A DNA stretch of 64,000 nucleotides from Bacillota bacterium (GTDB lineage: Bacteria; Bacillota; Clostridia; Christensenellales; UMGS416): contig JAEWRW010000036.1 of assembly GCA_023398815.1 (NCBI GenBank), positions 8,645-72,644 on the forward strand, written 5' to 3'. The first letter of the stretch is position 1. Every line of letters starts with the position of its first letter. Of the stretch, positions 1-7,809 are shown piece after piece. A model generated the notes under the pieces. It saw nothing but the letters and a program-made list of their open reading frames with translations. It was not told where the DNA came from and made no database searches. Position numbers and translations under genes: made by a program.

Positions 1-1
1 G

Positions 2-289
2 CTATTGCGCAATAAGCGCCTTGAGATTGAGGACAAGTTGTACCGCTCCTGGGGCATCCTGAAATACGCGAGGACACTGACGAGCAAGGAGTTCATGGAG
101 CTCCTCTCGGATGTGCGGCTGGCGGTGTCCTTGGGGTTCCTGAGCGACATCACCCAGACCGACCTCAACCGGCTGATGCTGGCTGTGCAGCCCGCCGCCC
201 TGCAGAAACACGCAGGCCGGGAGCTCACCATGGAGGAACGGGACATCATCCGCGCGAACTATGTACGCACGGCATTGAACAGAACATAA
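2..289 (+). CDS. mcsB: protein arginine kinase McsB, C-terminal fragment (5' end outside window)
   Basis: This is the last ~95 codons of a gene that begins before the window; the frame is open from base 2, so the TTG at 5 is not a start. The residues (EFMELLSDVRLAVSLGFL, then LNRLMLAVQPAALQ) match the C-terminal part of the ATP:guanido phosphotransferase family member McsB, which phosphorylates arginines to mark proteins for ClpC-ClpP. The catalytic part is not visible here. It stops 31 bases before clpC, the usual Firmicutes mcsB-clpC order, so the two are probably cotranscribed. The assignment rests on the tail plus context. Confidence 0.88.
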   Translation, partial: LLRNKRLEIEDKLYRSWGILKYARTLTSKEFMELLSDVRLAVSLGFLSDITQTDLNRLMLAVQPAALQKHAGRELTMEERDIIRANYVRTALNRT

Positions 290-320
290 CCCAAGAAGAT
301 AGAGGAAAAGAGGGATCGGA

Positions 321-2741
321 ATGTCATTCCAAGGCAGATTTACCGAAAACGCTCGCAGGGCGCTGGGCCTTGCGCAGGAGGAAGCCAAGAACCTGGGCCA
401 CAACTACGTGGGCACCGAGCACCTGTTGCTGGGCATCATCGCCGTGGAGGACAGCACGGCCTCCGAGGTGCTGCAGGAGGCCGACGTGACGGCCGAGAAC
501 ATCCGCGCCCAGGTGGAGCGGCTGGTGGGCAAGGGCGACTACAACTTCACCGACGCCTTTGGCTACACCCCGCGCACCAAGAACGTCATTGAGTATAGCC
601 TGATGGAGGCCAAGGCCCTGGGCCACAGCTTCGTGGGCACCGAGCACCTGCTGCTGGCGCTCATTCGTGAGCGGGCCAGCGTGGCCGCGCGGATCCTCAT
701 CGACATGGGTGTTGACCTCAAAGCCCTGCGGGAGAGCCTGATCGGCGGCATGCGGGAGGAAGGCGGCGTCGCCACCAAGCAGGCCACCGGCGGCAAGACC
801 CCCAAGCTCGATAAGTTTGGCCGCGACCTCACCGAGGCCGCCCGCCAGGGCGAGCTCGACCCGGTCATCGGCCGGCAGAAGGAGATTGAGCGGGTCATCC
901 AGATCCTGAGCCGCCGCACCAAGAACAACCCCGTGCTCATTGGCGAGCCGGGCGTGGGCAAGACGGCCATTGCCGAGGGGCTTGCCCAGCGCATCATCGA
1001 TGGCAGCATCCCCGAGCTGCTGCGCGACAAGCGCGTGGTCACGCTCGACCTTTCAGGCATGATCGCCGGCACCAAGTACCGGGGCGAGTTTGAGCAGCGC
1101 TTGAAGGACGCCATGGAGGAGGTCACCAAGGCTGGCAACGTCATTCTGTTCATCGATGAGCTGCATACCATCATCGGCGCGGGTGCGGCCGAGGGCGCCA
1201 TTGACGCCGCCAACATCCTGAAGCCGGCGCTGGCCCGGGGCGAGATTCAGGCCGTGGGCGCCACCACCATGGACGAGTACCGCAAGCACATTGAGAAGGA
1301 CACGGCGTTGGAGCGCCGCTTCCAGCCCGTGCAGGTGGGCGAGCCCACCCAGGAGGAAAGCGTCGAAATCCTGAAAGGCCTGCGCGACCGGTATGAGGCC
1401 CACCACAAGGTGCGCATCACCGACGAGGCCATCAAGGCCGCCGTGCAGCTCTCCGATCGCTACATCTCCGACCGGTTCCTGCCGGACAAGGCCATTGACC
1501 TCATCGACGAGGCCGCGTCGCGCTTACGCATCATGACCTACACCGCGCCGCCGGATATGAAGCAGCTGGAGGGGAAGTTCGAGGAGATCCGCAAGGCCAA
1601 GGACGAGGCCGTCACCAACCAGAACTTTGAAAAGGCCGCCGAGCTGCGCGACCGCGAACGCGAGGCGCAGCTGGAGATTGACCGCCGGCGTGAGAGCTGG
1701 GAGAAGGAGCGCAACCGCGAGGACAACGTGGTGGGCGAGGAGGAAATCGCCTACATCGTGTCGAGCTGGGTGGGCATCCCGGTGCAGAAGCTGACCGAGG
1801 GCGAGTCCGAGCGTCTGATGCACATGGAGGATATCCTCCACCAGCGTGTCATCGGCCAACAGGAGGCGGTGACCGCAGTGGCCAAGGCCGTCCGCCGTGC
1901 CCGTGCGGGCCTGAAAGACCCGAAGCGCCCCATCGGTTCGTTTATCTTCCTGGGCCCCACGGGCGTTGGCAAGACCGAGCTCAGCAAGGCGCTGGGCGAG
2001 GCGCTCTTCGGCGACGAGGACGCCCTCATCCGGGTGGACATGTCGGAGTACATGGAGAAGCACTCGGTCTCCAAGCTCGTCGGCTCGCCTCCCGGCTACG
2101 TGGGTTTTGACGAGGGCGGGCAGCTGACCGAGAAGGTGCGCCGCAAGCCCTACAGCGTCATTCTCCTCGATGAGGTGGAGAAGGCCCACCCTGACGTCTT
2201 CAACATCCTGCTGCAGATCATGGACGACGGTCGGCTGACCGACTCCAAGGGCAGGGTGGTGGACTTCCGCAACACGGTTGTCATCATGACCAGCAACATC
2301 GGTGCCCAGTCTGCCCAGCGCAACACCAACCTTGGTTTTGGCGGGGGCAGCAGCACCCAGAGCTATGACCGCATGAAGGAGCGGATGCTGGAGGAATTGA
2401 AGAAGACCTTCCGACCCGAGTTCCTGAACCGCTTGGACGAGATCATCGTCTTCCACCCGCTGGAGCAGGAGCACACCCGCAAGATCGTGGATCTCATGCT
2501 CGACCGGGTCATCGCCCGGCTGACCGAGAAGGACATCAAGATCGAAGTCTCCGAAGCGGCGCGGGACTACCTGGCAAAGGAGGGGTTCGACCCGCAGTAC
2601 GGTGCGCGCCCCCTGCGCCGGGCCATCCAGCGCATGGTGGAGGACAGCCTGTCCGAGGAGATCCTCTCCGGCCACATCAAGCTGGGTGACAGCGTCCGCG
2701 CCGACATCGCCGAGGACAAGCTGGTGTTCAGCAAGGCGTAA
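321..2741 (+). CDS. clpC: ATP-dependent Clp protease ATP-binding subunit ClpC
   Basis: AAA+ unfoldase that feeds substrates to the ClpP peptidase. In order: a double Clp_N repeat (about residues 3-145, each repeat with a VGTEHLLL motif), a first AAA+ module with Walker A GEPGVGKT near residue 210, a UVR-type coiled segment near 420-460 (the McsB/adaptor docking region of ClpC), a second AAA+ module with Walker A GPTGVGKT near 545, and a C-terminal D2-small domain. The 806-aa length is normal for ClpC. ATG 321 follows a purine-rich GAGGAAAAGAGGG. It lies directly after mcsB; no ctsR-binding site is visible because the operon start is outside the window. Confidence 0.97.
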   Translation: MSFQGRFTENARRALGLAQEEAKNLGHNYVGTEHLLLGIIAVEDSTASEVLQEADVTAENIRAQVERLVGKGDYNFTDAFGYTPRTKNVIEYSLMEAKALGHSFVGTEHLLLALIRERASVAARILIDMGVDLKALRESLIGGMREEGGVATKQATGGKTPKLDKFGRDLTEAARQGELDPVIGRQKEIERVIQILSRRTKNNPVLIGEPGVGKTAIAEGLAQRIIDGSIPELLRDKRVVTLDLSGMIAGTKYRGEFEQRLKDAMEEVTKAGNVILFIDELHTIIGAGAAEGAIDAANILKPALARGEIQAVGATTMDEYRKHIEKDTALERRFQPVQVGEPTQEESVEILKGLRDRYEAHHKVRITDEAIKAAVQLSDRYISDRFLPDKAIDLIDEAASRLRIMTYTAPPDMKQLEGKFEEIRKAKDEAVTNQNFEKAAELRDREREAQLEIDRRRESWEKERNREDNVVGEEEIAYIVSSWVGIPVQKLTEGESERLMHMEDILHQRVIGQQEAVTAVAKAVRRARAGLKDPKRPIGSFIFLGPTGVGKTELSKALGEALFGDEDALIRVDMSEYMEKHSVSKLVGSPPGYVGFDEGGQLTEKVRRKPYSVILLDEVEKAHPDVFNILLQIMDDGRLTDSKGRVVDFRNTVVIMTSNIGAQSAQRNTNLGFGGGSSTQSYDRMKERMLEELKKTFRPEFLNRLDEIIVFHPLEQEHTRKIVDLMLDRVIARLTEKDIKIEVSEAARDYLAKEGFDPQYGARPLRRAIQRMVEDSLSEEILSGHIKLGDSVRADIAEDKLVFSKA

Positions 2742-2770
2742 GCGCCACAAAGACAGAACGAAAATCGCTG

Positions 2771-2791
2771 CCCGCCGGGGTTCCCGGCGGG
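2771..2791 (+). terminator. stem-loop after clpC
   Basis: CCCGCCGGG (2771-2779) pairs perfectly with CCCGGCGGG (2783-2791) around a 3-nt loop, 30 bases after the clpC stop. The U-tract is poor: T-rich bases only appear from about 2810. It is probably an operon terminator but not a canonical one. Confidence 0.6.
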
Positions 2792-2856
2792 TAGCGCGGG
2801 TGTTAGGGCGTTTGTTATTTTCTGAGAGCGATAGTTGTCATTAAGTGTTGATTTCG

Positions 2857-2885
2857 TTGCTTTTTCTGAAAAAGTCCACTAGAAT
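2857..2885 (+). promoter_or_regulatory. putative sigma-A promoter of the ATPase/DUF4276 pair
   Basis: TTGCTT (2857-2862), a 17-base spacer and TAGAAT (2880-2885), 40 bases before the chosen ATPase start. It lies after the clpC hairpin in the AT-rich stretch and would give the pair its own transcript. Confidence 0.5.
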
Positions 2886-2925
2886 TATATCAGTAAGTTC
2901 ATCTCGAAAAATGAGGTGCATGAAA

Positions 2926-4110
2926 ATGCAAATCGAATCCCTGAGAGTCCAAAATTTCAGAGTCTTTCAAGACATACTCGTTGAGAATATCCCCAAGATG
3001 GCCGTTTTTATGGGTCAAAACGGGGTTGGTAAAACCACGTTCTTTGATATTTTTGGCTTTCTACATGATTGCCTAATTGGCAATGTGCGATCGGCGCTGG
3101 CTATGCGAGGTGGCTTTGGCGAAGTGATTTCCAGGGAAATGACTGGTGACCTAAAATTCGAGGTGAAATTCAGAACTTCCCCGGATCAACCGCGCATTAC
3201 CTATGAGTTAACAATCGGGCTAAACGACAAGAAGATGCCTGTTGTGAAAAAAGAGGTAATGAGATTTCGCCGAGGTCAACATGGAGCACCGTGGAAAATA
3301 CTTGATTTTTCATATGGTCAAGGCTTGGCCGTTCAGGGTGACTTGCAGAGTTTCGATGATGTGCAACAGGCTAGCAGAAGTCGTCAGAGCGTATCCGAAC
3401 CAGATATTCTTGCTATTAAGGGTTTGGGCCAATTCAATGATTTTCCTGCTATTGCTTCCCTTCGACGTTTGATTGAAGATTGGTATGTGTCCGATTTTCA
3501 CATTGAGGACGCAAGAAATCGACAGAATGCTAACTATAGCGAGACACTTTCAACCACAGGAGATAATTTGGCTCAAGTGGCCAAATATCTCTACGATAAT
3601 CATCCCGAGCGTTTTGAAGACATCCTCAAAGCTATGAGGGAAAGAGTTCCAGGCGTCACTAATGTGGATGCAAAGGTGACCGATGATGGTTACGTGGTAT
3701 TACGCTTTCAGGATGGTCGCTTCAAGAATCCGTTTTCCTCTAAGTTTGTTTCCGATGGTACCATCAAGATGTTTACCTATTTGGTGTTGTTGAGCGATCC
3801 TTCTCCACATGCACTTCTTTGTGTTGAGGAACCGGAAAATCAGCTGTATCCTCAGCTTTTAGCTCAGTTGGCGGAGGAGTTTAGAAAATACGCTAATGCA
3901 GGTGGCCAAGTCTTCATTTCCACCCATTCGCCCGATTTTCTTAACGCTGTTCATTTAGATGAACTGTATTGTCTCATAAAAAAGGAGGGATATACCAAAG
4001 TAGTTCAAGCGTGCAGATCTTCCCTAATCAAATCGTTGTATGATGGCGGAGATTTACTTGGTGAGCTTTGGAATCAGGATATCCTTCTCGGGGAGGCAAG
4101 TAAGCTGTGA
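2926..4110 (+). CDS. AAA/ABC-type ATPase (AAA_21, OLD-like) of a two-gene module
   Basis: A 394-aa ATPase with the ABC/SMC-like fold typical of OLD and AAA_21 proteins: N-terminal RVQNFRVF strand, Walker A GQNGVGKTT (about residues 30-38), a signature-like SDGT near 275, Walker B LLCVEEPEN near 300 and the His-switch STHSP near 330. There is no C-terminal nuclease domain; the next gene supplies a TOPRIM-like one. I chose ATG 2926 because GAGGTG at 2913-2918 is 7 bases upstream; in-frame starts at 2845, 2911 and 2920 exist. Codon use is clearly more AT-rich than clpC or the later core genes, which suggests horizontal acquisition. The stop overlaps the next start (GTGA), so the two are translationally coupled. 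The role is likely defence or stress; this is inferred. Confidence 0.85.
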   Translation: MQIESLRVQNFRVFQDILVENIPKMAVFMGQNGVGKTTFFDIFGFLHDCLIGNVRSALAMRGGFGEVISREMTGDLKFEVKFRTSPDQPRITYELTIGLNDKKMPVVKKEVMRFRRGQHGAPWKILDFSYGQGLAVQGDLQSFDDVQQASRSRQSVSEPDILAIKGLGQFNDFPAIASLRRLIEDWYVSDFHIEDARNRQNANYSETLSTTGDNLAQVAKYLYDNHPERFEDILKAMRERVPGVTNVDAKVTDDGYVVLRFQDGRFKNPFSSKFVSDGTIKMFTYLVLLSDPSPHALLCVEEPENQLYPQLLAQLAEEFRKYANAGGQVFISTHSPDFLNAVHLDELYCLIKKEGYTKVVQACRSSLIKSLYDGGDLLGELWNQDILLGEASKL

Positions 4111-4655
4111 AACTTGTGTTTTTTTTGGAAGAACCATCCATGAAGTACCTTCTGGATGAGTTGTTGTCACGAATCATTCCACAGGATATTGAGTATCAGA
4201 CTGTTTCGCACAATGGAAAAAGCGCCCTTACCAAATCGTTACCGAATAAATTGCGTTCGTGGAATGAGCCTGGGGATATCCGCTTTGTAGTCATTCACGA
4301 CCAGGATAACAGGGACTGTAAGGAACTAAAAAGAAGCTTGGAAGAATTGTGTAGACCATGTGGGAAGAGAGTGTTAATTCGAATTGCATGCCAAGAACTA
4401 GAATCTTGGTATTTTGGCGATATGCATGCTCTATCTCAAGCATATGGAAATGAGAGAATGGCTCAGATAAAGAACAAAAGCAAATATCGGGTGCCTGATG
4501 CCATCTCAAATCCGAAGGAGGCTCTGCGTCAGTTACTTCCAGATCATCAACAGATCAGTGGTGCCAAACGAGTGGCGCCTTTCATGAGCTTGGAAAACAA
4601 TACTTCTGTGAGCTTCCAGGCCTTTTTGAGCGGAGTGCAACGCCTAATTGGCTAG
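4107..4655 (+). CDS. DUF4276-family TOPRIM-like protein, partner of the ATPase
   Basis: 182 aa. The N-terminus FLEEPSMKYLLDELL (residues 6-20) and the VIHDQDNRDC segment (residues 62-71) have the Glu and Asp-x-Asp spacing of a TOPRIM-like fold, and QELESWYFGD near residue 90 is characteristic of DUF4276. TOPRIM domains bind divalent metal and often cleave nucleic acid, so this is plausibly the effector and the ATPase the sensor. That resembles the general layout of OLD, PARIS and AbiL-type pairs, but membership in any named system cannot be shown here. Start GTG 4107 overlaps the ATPase stop. AT-rich like its partner. Confidence 0.75.
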   Translation: MKLVFFLEEPSMKYLLDELLSRIIPQDIEYQTVSHNGKSALTKSLPNKLRSWNEPGDIRFVVIHDQDNRDCKELKRSLEELCRPCGKRVLIRIACQELESWYFGDMHALSQAYGNERMAQIKNKSKYRVPDAISNPKEALRQLLPDHQQISGAKRVAPFMSLENNTSVSFQAFLSGVQRLIG

Positions 4656-4715
4656 AATATTCCTCTTCTATTTTTTAATAGAGTTACCCCTCTGGTTTTC
4701 CATTTCACCCAATTG

Positions 4716-4724
4716 TGCTATACT
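4716..4724 (+). promoter_or_regulatory. extended -10 element upstream of ybaK
   Basis: TGCTATACT is an extended -10 box (TG-n-TATACT) 26 bases before the ybaK start. No clear -35 is visible, which an extended -10 tolerates. It also argues against the upstream TTG at 4715 as a start. Confidence 0.5.
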
Positions 4725-4750
4725 ATCCGGAAAACCATGGGGAGGCATGT

Positions 4751-5227
4751 ATGGCAGTCGCAGAGGTGGAGGAATATTTCCGGCAGAAGGGGATCCCCAA
4801 CCGGATTCTGCTGCTCAACGAGAGCAGCGCCACGGTACCGTTGGCGGCCCAGGCGCTGGGGGTGGAGCCGGAGCACATCGCCAAGTCTCTGGCCCTGCGG
4901 CAGAAGGAGAGCGTCGCCGTTCTCGTCGTGTGCGGCACGGCCCGTATTGACAACCGCAAGTACAAGGACGCCTTCGGCTGCAAGGCGGTCATGCTCTCGC
5001 TGGAGGACACGCTGGCCGCCACCGGCCACCCTGTGGGCGGGGTCTGCCCCTTTGGCCTGCCGGTGGGGGTAAAGGTCTACCTCGACGAGTCTCTGCGGCG
5101 TTTTGCCAGCGTTTACCCCGCTGCCGGCAGCGGCAACTCGGCGGTGGAGTTCACGCCCGACGACCTGGTCGCCGCCACCGATGGAGAGTGGGTGGATGTG
5201 ACGCAGGCGGTGGAAGCCGTCGGCTGA
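4751..5227 (+). CDS. ybaK: YbaK/EbsC-family aminoacyl-tRNA deacylase
   Basis: 158 aa, a full-length single-domain YbaK/ProX-like protein. Family members hydrolyse mischarged tRNA (for example Cys-tRNA(Pro)) in the cytoplasm as a proofreading step. The segments VPLAAQALGV, IAKSLALR, VLVVCGTARIDNRKYK and the glycine-rich GGVCPFGLP fit the family core. ATG 4751 is preferred because GGAGG (4741-4745) sits 5 bases upstream. It is a single gene with its own extended -10 promoter between accessory genes. Substrate specificity cannot be read from the sequence. Confidence 0.9.
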   Translation: MAVAEVEEYFRQKGIPNRILLLNESSATVPLAAQALGVEPEHIAKSLALRQKESVAVLVVCGTARIDNRKYKDAFGCKAVMLSLEDTLAATGHPVGGVCPFGLPVGVKVYLDESLRRFASVYPAAGSGNSAVEFTPDDLVAATDGEWVDVTQAVEAVG

Positions 5228-5594
5228 CCGCATTGAAGGCTCCCAAGCGCGCATCTGCCACGCAATTCATACGCGAGCGCACGGGGCTGAGCGACGCATC
5301 TTCTTTTATGCTGCAGCGGCATTATCCGTTGATAGCAGAGCGAGCCAACGATGGCACCAATGAGGGCAGAGACGATAATGTGTGTGCCAAGTGCCCAAAT
5401 CGATCGGCGCTTCATTTTTCAGCGCGTCCATTGGAACAGTTAGAAGAGAATGACGTGATTCGACACGTTACGACGCGCCATTCGACATTATTTTCCACAA
5501 CATAAGAGTATCCTTATCTGCGTCAATATTCTGTTTAAGGGTGCATATTCAGTTCCGGTGCTGAATCAAAAACTCCTTTTGTGAAATTCGGAAA
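5228..5594. other. intergenic stretch without a supportable gene
   Basis: About 370 bases between ybaK and the next promoter. The GC-rich part (to about 5400) still resembles local coding DNA, and the rest becomes AT-rich. A minus-strand frame from 5415 starts with a plausible membrane segment (THIIVSALIGAIVGSLCY) but lacks a ribosome binding site and degenerates into the antisense of ybaK, so it may be a remnant. No terminator with a U-tract or RNA gene was seen. Confidence 0.4.
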
Positions 5595-5623
5595 TTGACA
5601 AAAGTGTTTTATAGAGTTACAAT
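5595..5623 (+). promoter_or_regulatory. strong sigma-A promoter of the LRR gene
   Basis: A perfect TTGACA (5595-5600), a 17-base spacer and TACAAT (5618-5623), with an AT-rich leader of about 100 bases to the start codon. Confidence 0.85.
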
Positions 5624-5724
5624 CAAGATAATAAAGCGCATTTTTATGAACCAATTGTGCTAAGTTGTATTTCGCCAATCAAAACGATCCACCAAATCAA
5701 AGCGCGAGTCAAGGAGGCGTTCCG

Positions 5725-7629
5725 ATGTTGAAAAAACTCATGGCCCTGGTGCTGATCGTGGCAATGACCCTGTCGCTTGTCCCAACCATGGGATTGGCCG
5801 TCGCCGACGAATTTGTCATTGACGCAAACGGTGTGCTGACCGAATACACCGGTGCCGGCGGCCACGTGGTGATACCGGAAGGCGTTAAAAAGATTGGCGA
5901 TAGAGTATTTGAAAGAAATAGCAAAGTAACCGGCGTCACACTACCGGATGGATTGCTTGGAATCGGTGTTGCAGCGTTTTCTGGGTGCGAGGGCCTTGCC
6001 GAGATAGAAATTCCCGATAGTGTAAAAGAGCTAGGCCGCCTCGCTTTTTACTCCTGTAAAGCTTTGAAAAGCATAACCTTGCCAAAGAGTGGGATTAAGC
6101 TTGATGAAGCTGAAGCTGCTTTTTATTATACCGCAATTAAAACAATCACCTTGCCAACCGACATGAAGGTCATTCCCTCATCTATGTTTGAAGATTGTGA
6201 TGATTTATCCAGCATAACCATACCAGAAGGGGTTACTACAATTGGAAATAGAGCATTTAATGACTGTCGTTCGCTATCGACCATAACCATCCCCTCATCG
6301 GTGACAACCATTGGTTACAATGCATTTAGCGTCTGGGAGTCGGATAATAAAACAGGCGGACTCACCAGCATAAACTTACCCGATAGTGTGACAAAAATTG
6401 GCAAAGAAGCGTTTCTTGGGTGCTATGAGCTTACCACCGTCAAACTCCCCAGCAAACTAAAAACAATCGAAACGGGAATGTTTCGTGATTGTTACAAGCT
6501 GGAAAGCATCGAAATTCCATCTGGTGTAACCAAGATCGGCGAGGCGGCGTTCCAATATTGCTCGCTAAACAGCATAAAGATTCCATCGGGCGTTACCAGT
6601 ATTGGCGAGCGTGCTTTTCACCATTGCACAGGTCTTTCAAGCATTACGATACCAAGCAGTGTTACCAGCATTGGCTTTCGGGCTTTTTCTTCTTGTGTTG
6701 GTCTGTCGAGCGTTACCATCCCAGGTAAAGTGACCGAAATTGGAGGAAAAGCATTTTTTCAGTGCGACAATTTAACTTCGGTAAAGATACCGGCATCGGT
6801 TACAAGCATTGGTTTGAGAGCGTTTGGGGCCTGCCCCAAACTCAAGAGCATTACCGTAAGCAGCAAAAACAAAAAATACGCGTCCTCCGGCGGTGTGCTG
6901 TTCAATAAGGCAAAAACGACGTTGATCCTATATCCGCTGGGGAAGGGTAAGAGCTATGCAATACCCAAGACGGTTAAAAAAATCGGTGCCTACTCATTCG
7001 GCGCTGAGAAGGTTAGGCCAACGCTTACCAAGATAACCATCCCTGCGAGCGTGACAACCATAGACGAATATGCTTTTCAAAGTCAGGAGTCGCTAACTTC
7101 AATAACATTGCCGTCAAAGCTCGTGACCATAGGCAAGGGTGCCTTTGGTGGAACCATGCTGAAGAGCGTGAAAATCCCCAAAACGGTTAAAAGCATTGGT
7201 GCATTTGCATTCTGCATGACTCCTCCAGCCAAGTTAAGCTGTACGTTTCTGGGTGACGCACCCAAAGTGGGCATGTCGGCATACAATGATCATTACGAAA
7301 GCAATGCCGCCACGCTCTATTACAAGTCCGGCGCGAAGGGGTTCGAGTCGCCCAAATGGAAAGGGTTGTACACATGCTACAAATTAACGCAGTGGATATC
7401 GGCATCGCCCAGATATGTTCCCCTTACCAAGGGCAAGACGAAACAGATCACGATATCCAAATCCAGTAAATCCAACCCTGAGCTCAAATGGACGTCCAGC
7501 AACAAGAAGGTGGCGACGGTATCCAAATCGGGTAAAATCACGGCGGTGTCCAAAGGCAAGGCCACCATCACAGCCGAGACGATTGATGGAACGGGGAAGA
7601 AGGTCACGGTAAAGGTTACAGTAAAATAG
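5725..7629 (+). CDS. secreted BspA-type leucine-rich-repeat protein with C-terminal Ig-like domain
   Basis: 634 aa. The signal peptide (LKKLMALVLIVAMTLSLV, cleavage likely after GLAVA) is followed by some 17-20 LRR_5/BspA repeats of about 23 residues, recognisable by repeated IPSSVTSIG / AFxxCxxL blocks (about residues 45-540). A C-terminal Big_2-like domain carries WTSSNKKVATVSKSGKITAVSKG (written here only to name the block; about residues 565-634). There is no LPxTG, SLH or transmembrane anchor, so it is probably released or bound non-covalently. ATG 5725 follows AAGGAGG (5711-5717). Base composition is lower in GC than the core genes. BspA-like proteins mediate adhesion to host proteins or other bacteria; that role is inferred. 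Transcribed alone from a consensus promoter. Confidence 0.9.
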   Translation: MLKKLMALVLIVAMTLSLVPTMGLAVADEFVIDANGVLTEYTGAGGHVVIPEGVKKIGDRVFERNSKVTGVTLPDGLLGIGVAAFSGCEGLAEIEIPDSVKELGRLAFYSCKALKSITLPKSGIKLDEAEAAFYYTAIKTITLPTDMKVIPSSMFEDCDDLSSITIPEGVTTIGNRAFNDCRSLSTITIPSSVTTIGYNAFSVWESDNKTGGLTSINLPDSVTKIGKEAFLGCYELTTVKLPSKLKTIETGMFRDCYKLESIEIPSGVTKIGEAAFQYCSLNSIKIPSGVTSIGERAFHHCTGLSSITIPSSVTSIGFRAFSSCVGLSSVTIPGKVTEIGGKAFFQCDNLTSVKIPASVTSIGLRAFGACPKLKSITVSSKNKKYASSGGVLFNKAKTTLILYPLGKGKSYAIPKTVKKIGAYSFGAEKVRPTLTKITIPASVTTIDEYAFQSQESLTSITLPSKLVTIGKGAFGGTMLKSVKIPKTVKSIGAFAFCMTPPAKLSCTFLGDAPKVGMSAYNDHYESNAATLYYKSGAKGFESPKWKGLYTCYKLTQWISASPRYVPLTKGKTKQITISKSSKSNPELKWTSSNKKVATVSKSGKITAVSKGKATITAETIDGTGKKVTVKVTVK

Positions 7630-7650
7630 GCTGATCTTGCTTACACTCTT

Positions 7651-7684
7651 TTGCCCTTTGGCTTCGCGGCCAAGGGGCAATTTG
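7651..7684 (+). terminator. rho-independent terminator of the LRR gene
   Basis: A 12-bp stem, TTGCCCTTTGGC (7651-7662) with GCCAAGGGGCAA (7669-7680), contains one G-U pair, has a 6-nt loop and is followed by TTTG. It lies 22 bases after the stop. Confidence 0.8.
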
Positions 7685-7748
7685 ATTGGCTCACCCATTT
7701 AAGGGTTCGGCCAAGTGATCAGCCCCACTACGGCTTGGACAAAGTGAA

Positions 7749-7773
7749 AGCCAGCGTCCTTAAGGCGCTGGCT
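7749..7773 (-). terminator. terminator of the minus-strand URO-D-family gene
   Basis: AGCCAGCG (7749-7756) and CGCTGGCT (7766-7773) form a perfect 8-bp stem. Read on the minus strand it is followed by TTCACTTTG and lies downstream of the stop at 7810. A second small inverted repeat (AAGCCT/AGGCTT, 7779-7794) lies between. Confidence 0.6.
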
Positions 7774-7809
7774 GTGCTAAGCCTCATTAGGCTTGGTGAG
7801 GCAGCCTTC

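Noticed and set aside
1524..2750. Minus-strand frame opposite clpC
   Set aside because: Antisense shadow; clpC is intact and conserved through the interval.
2845..2925. Extended N-terminus of the ATPase from GTG 2845
   Set aside because: It would overlap the predicted promoter region, and the GAGGTG site points to ATG 2926, right before the conserved IESLRVQNFRVF.
5113..5415. Minus-strand frame with one possible membrane helix
   Set aside because: No ribosome binding site and it runs antisense into ybaK; noted only as a possible remnant in the intergenic entry.
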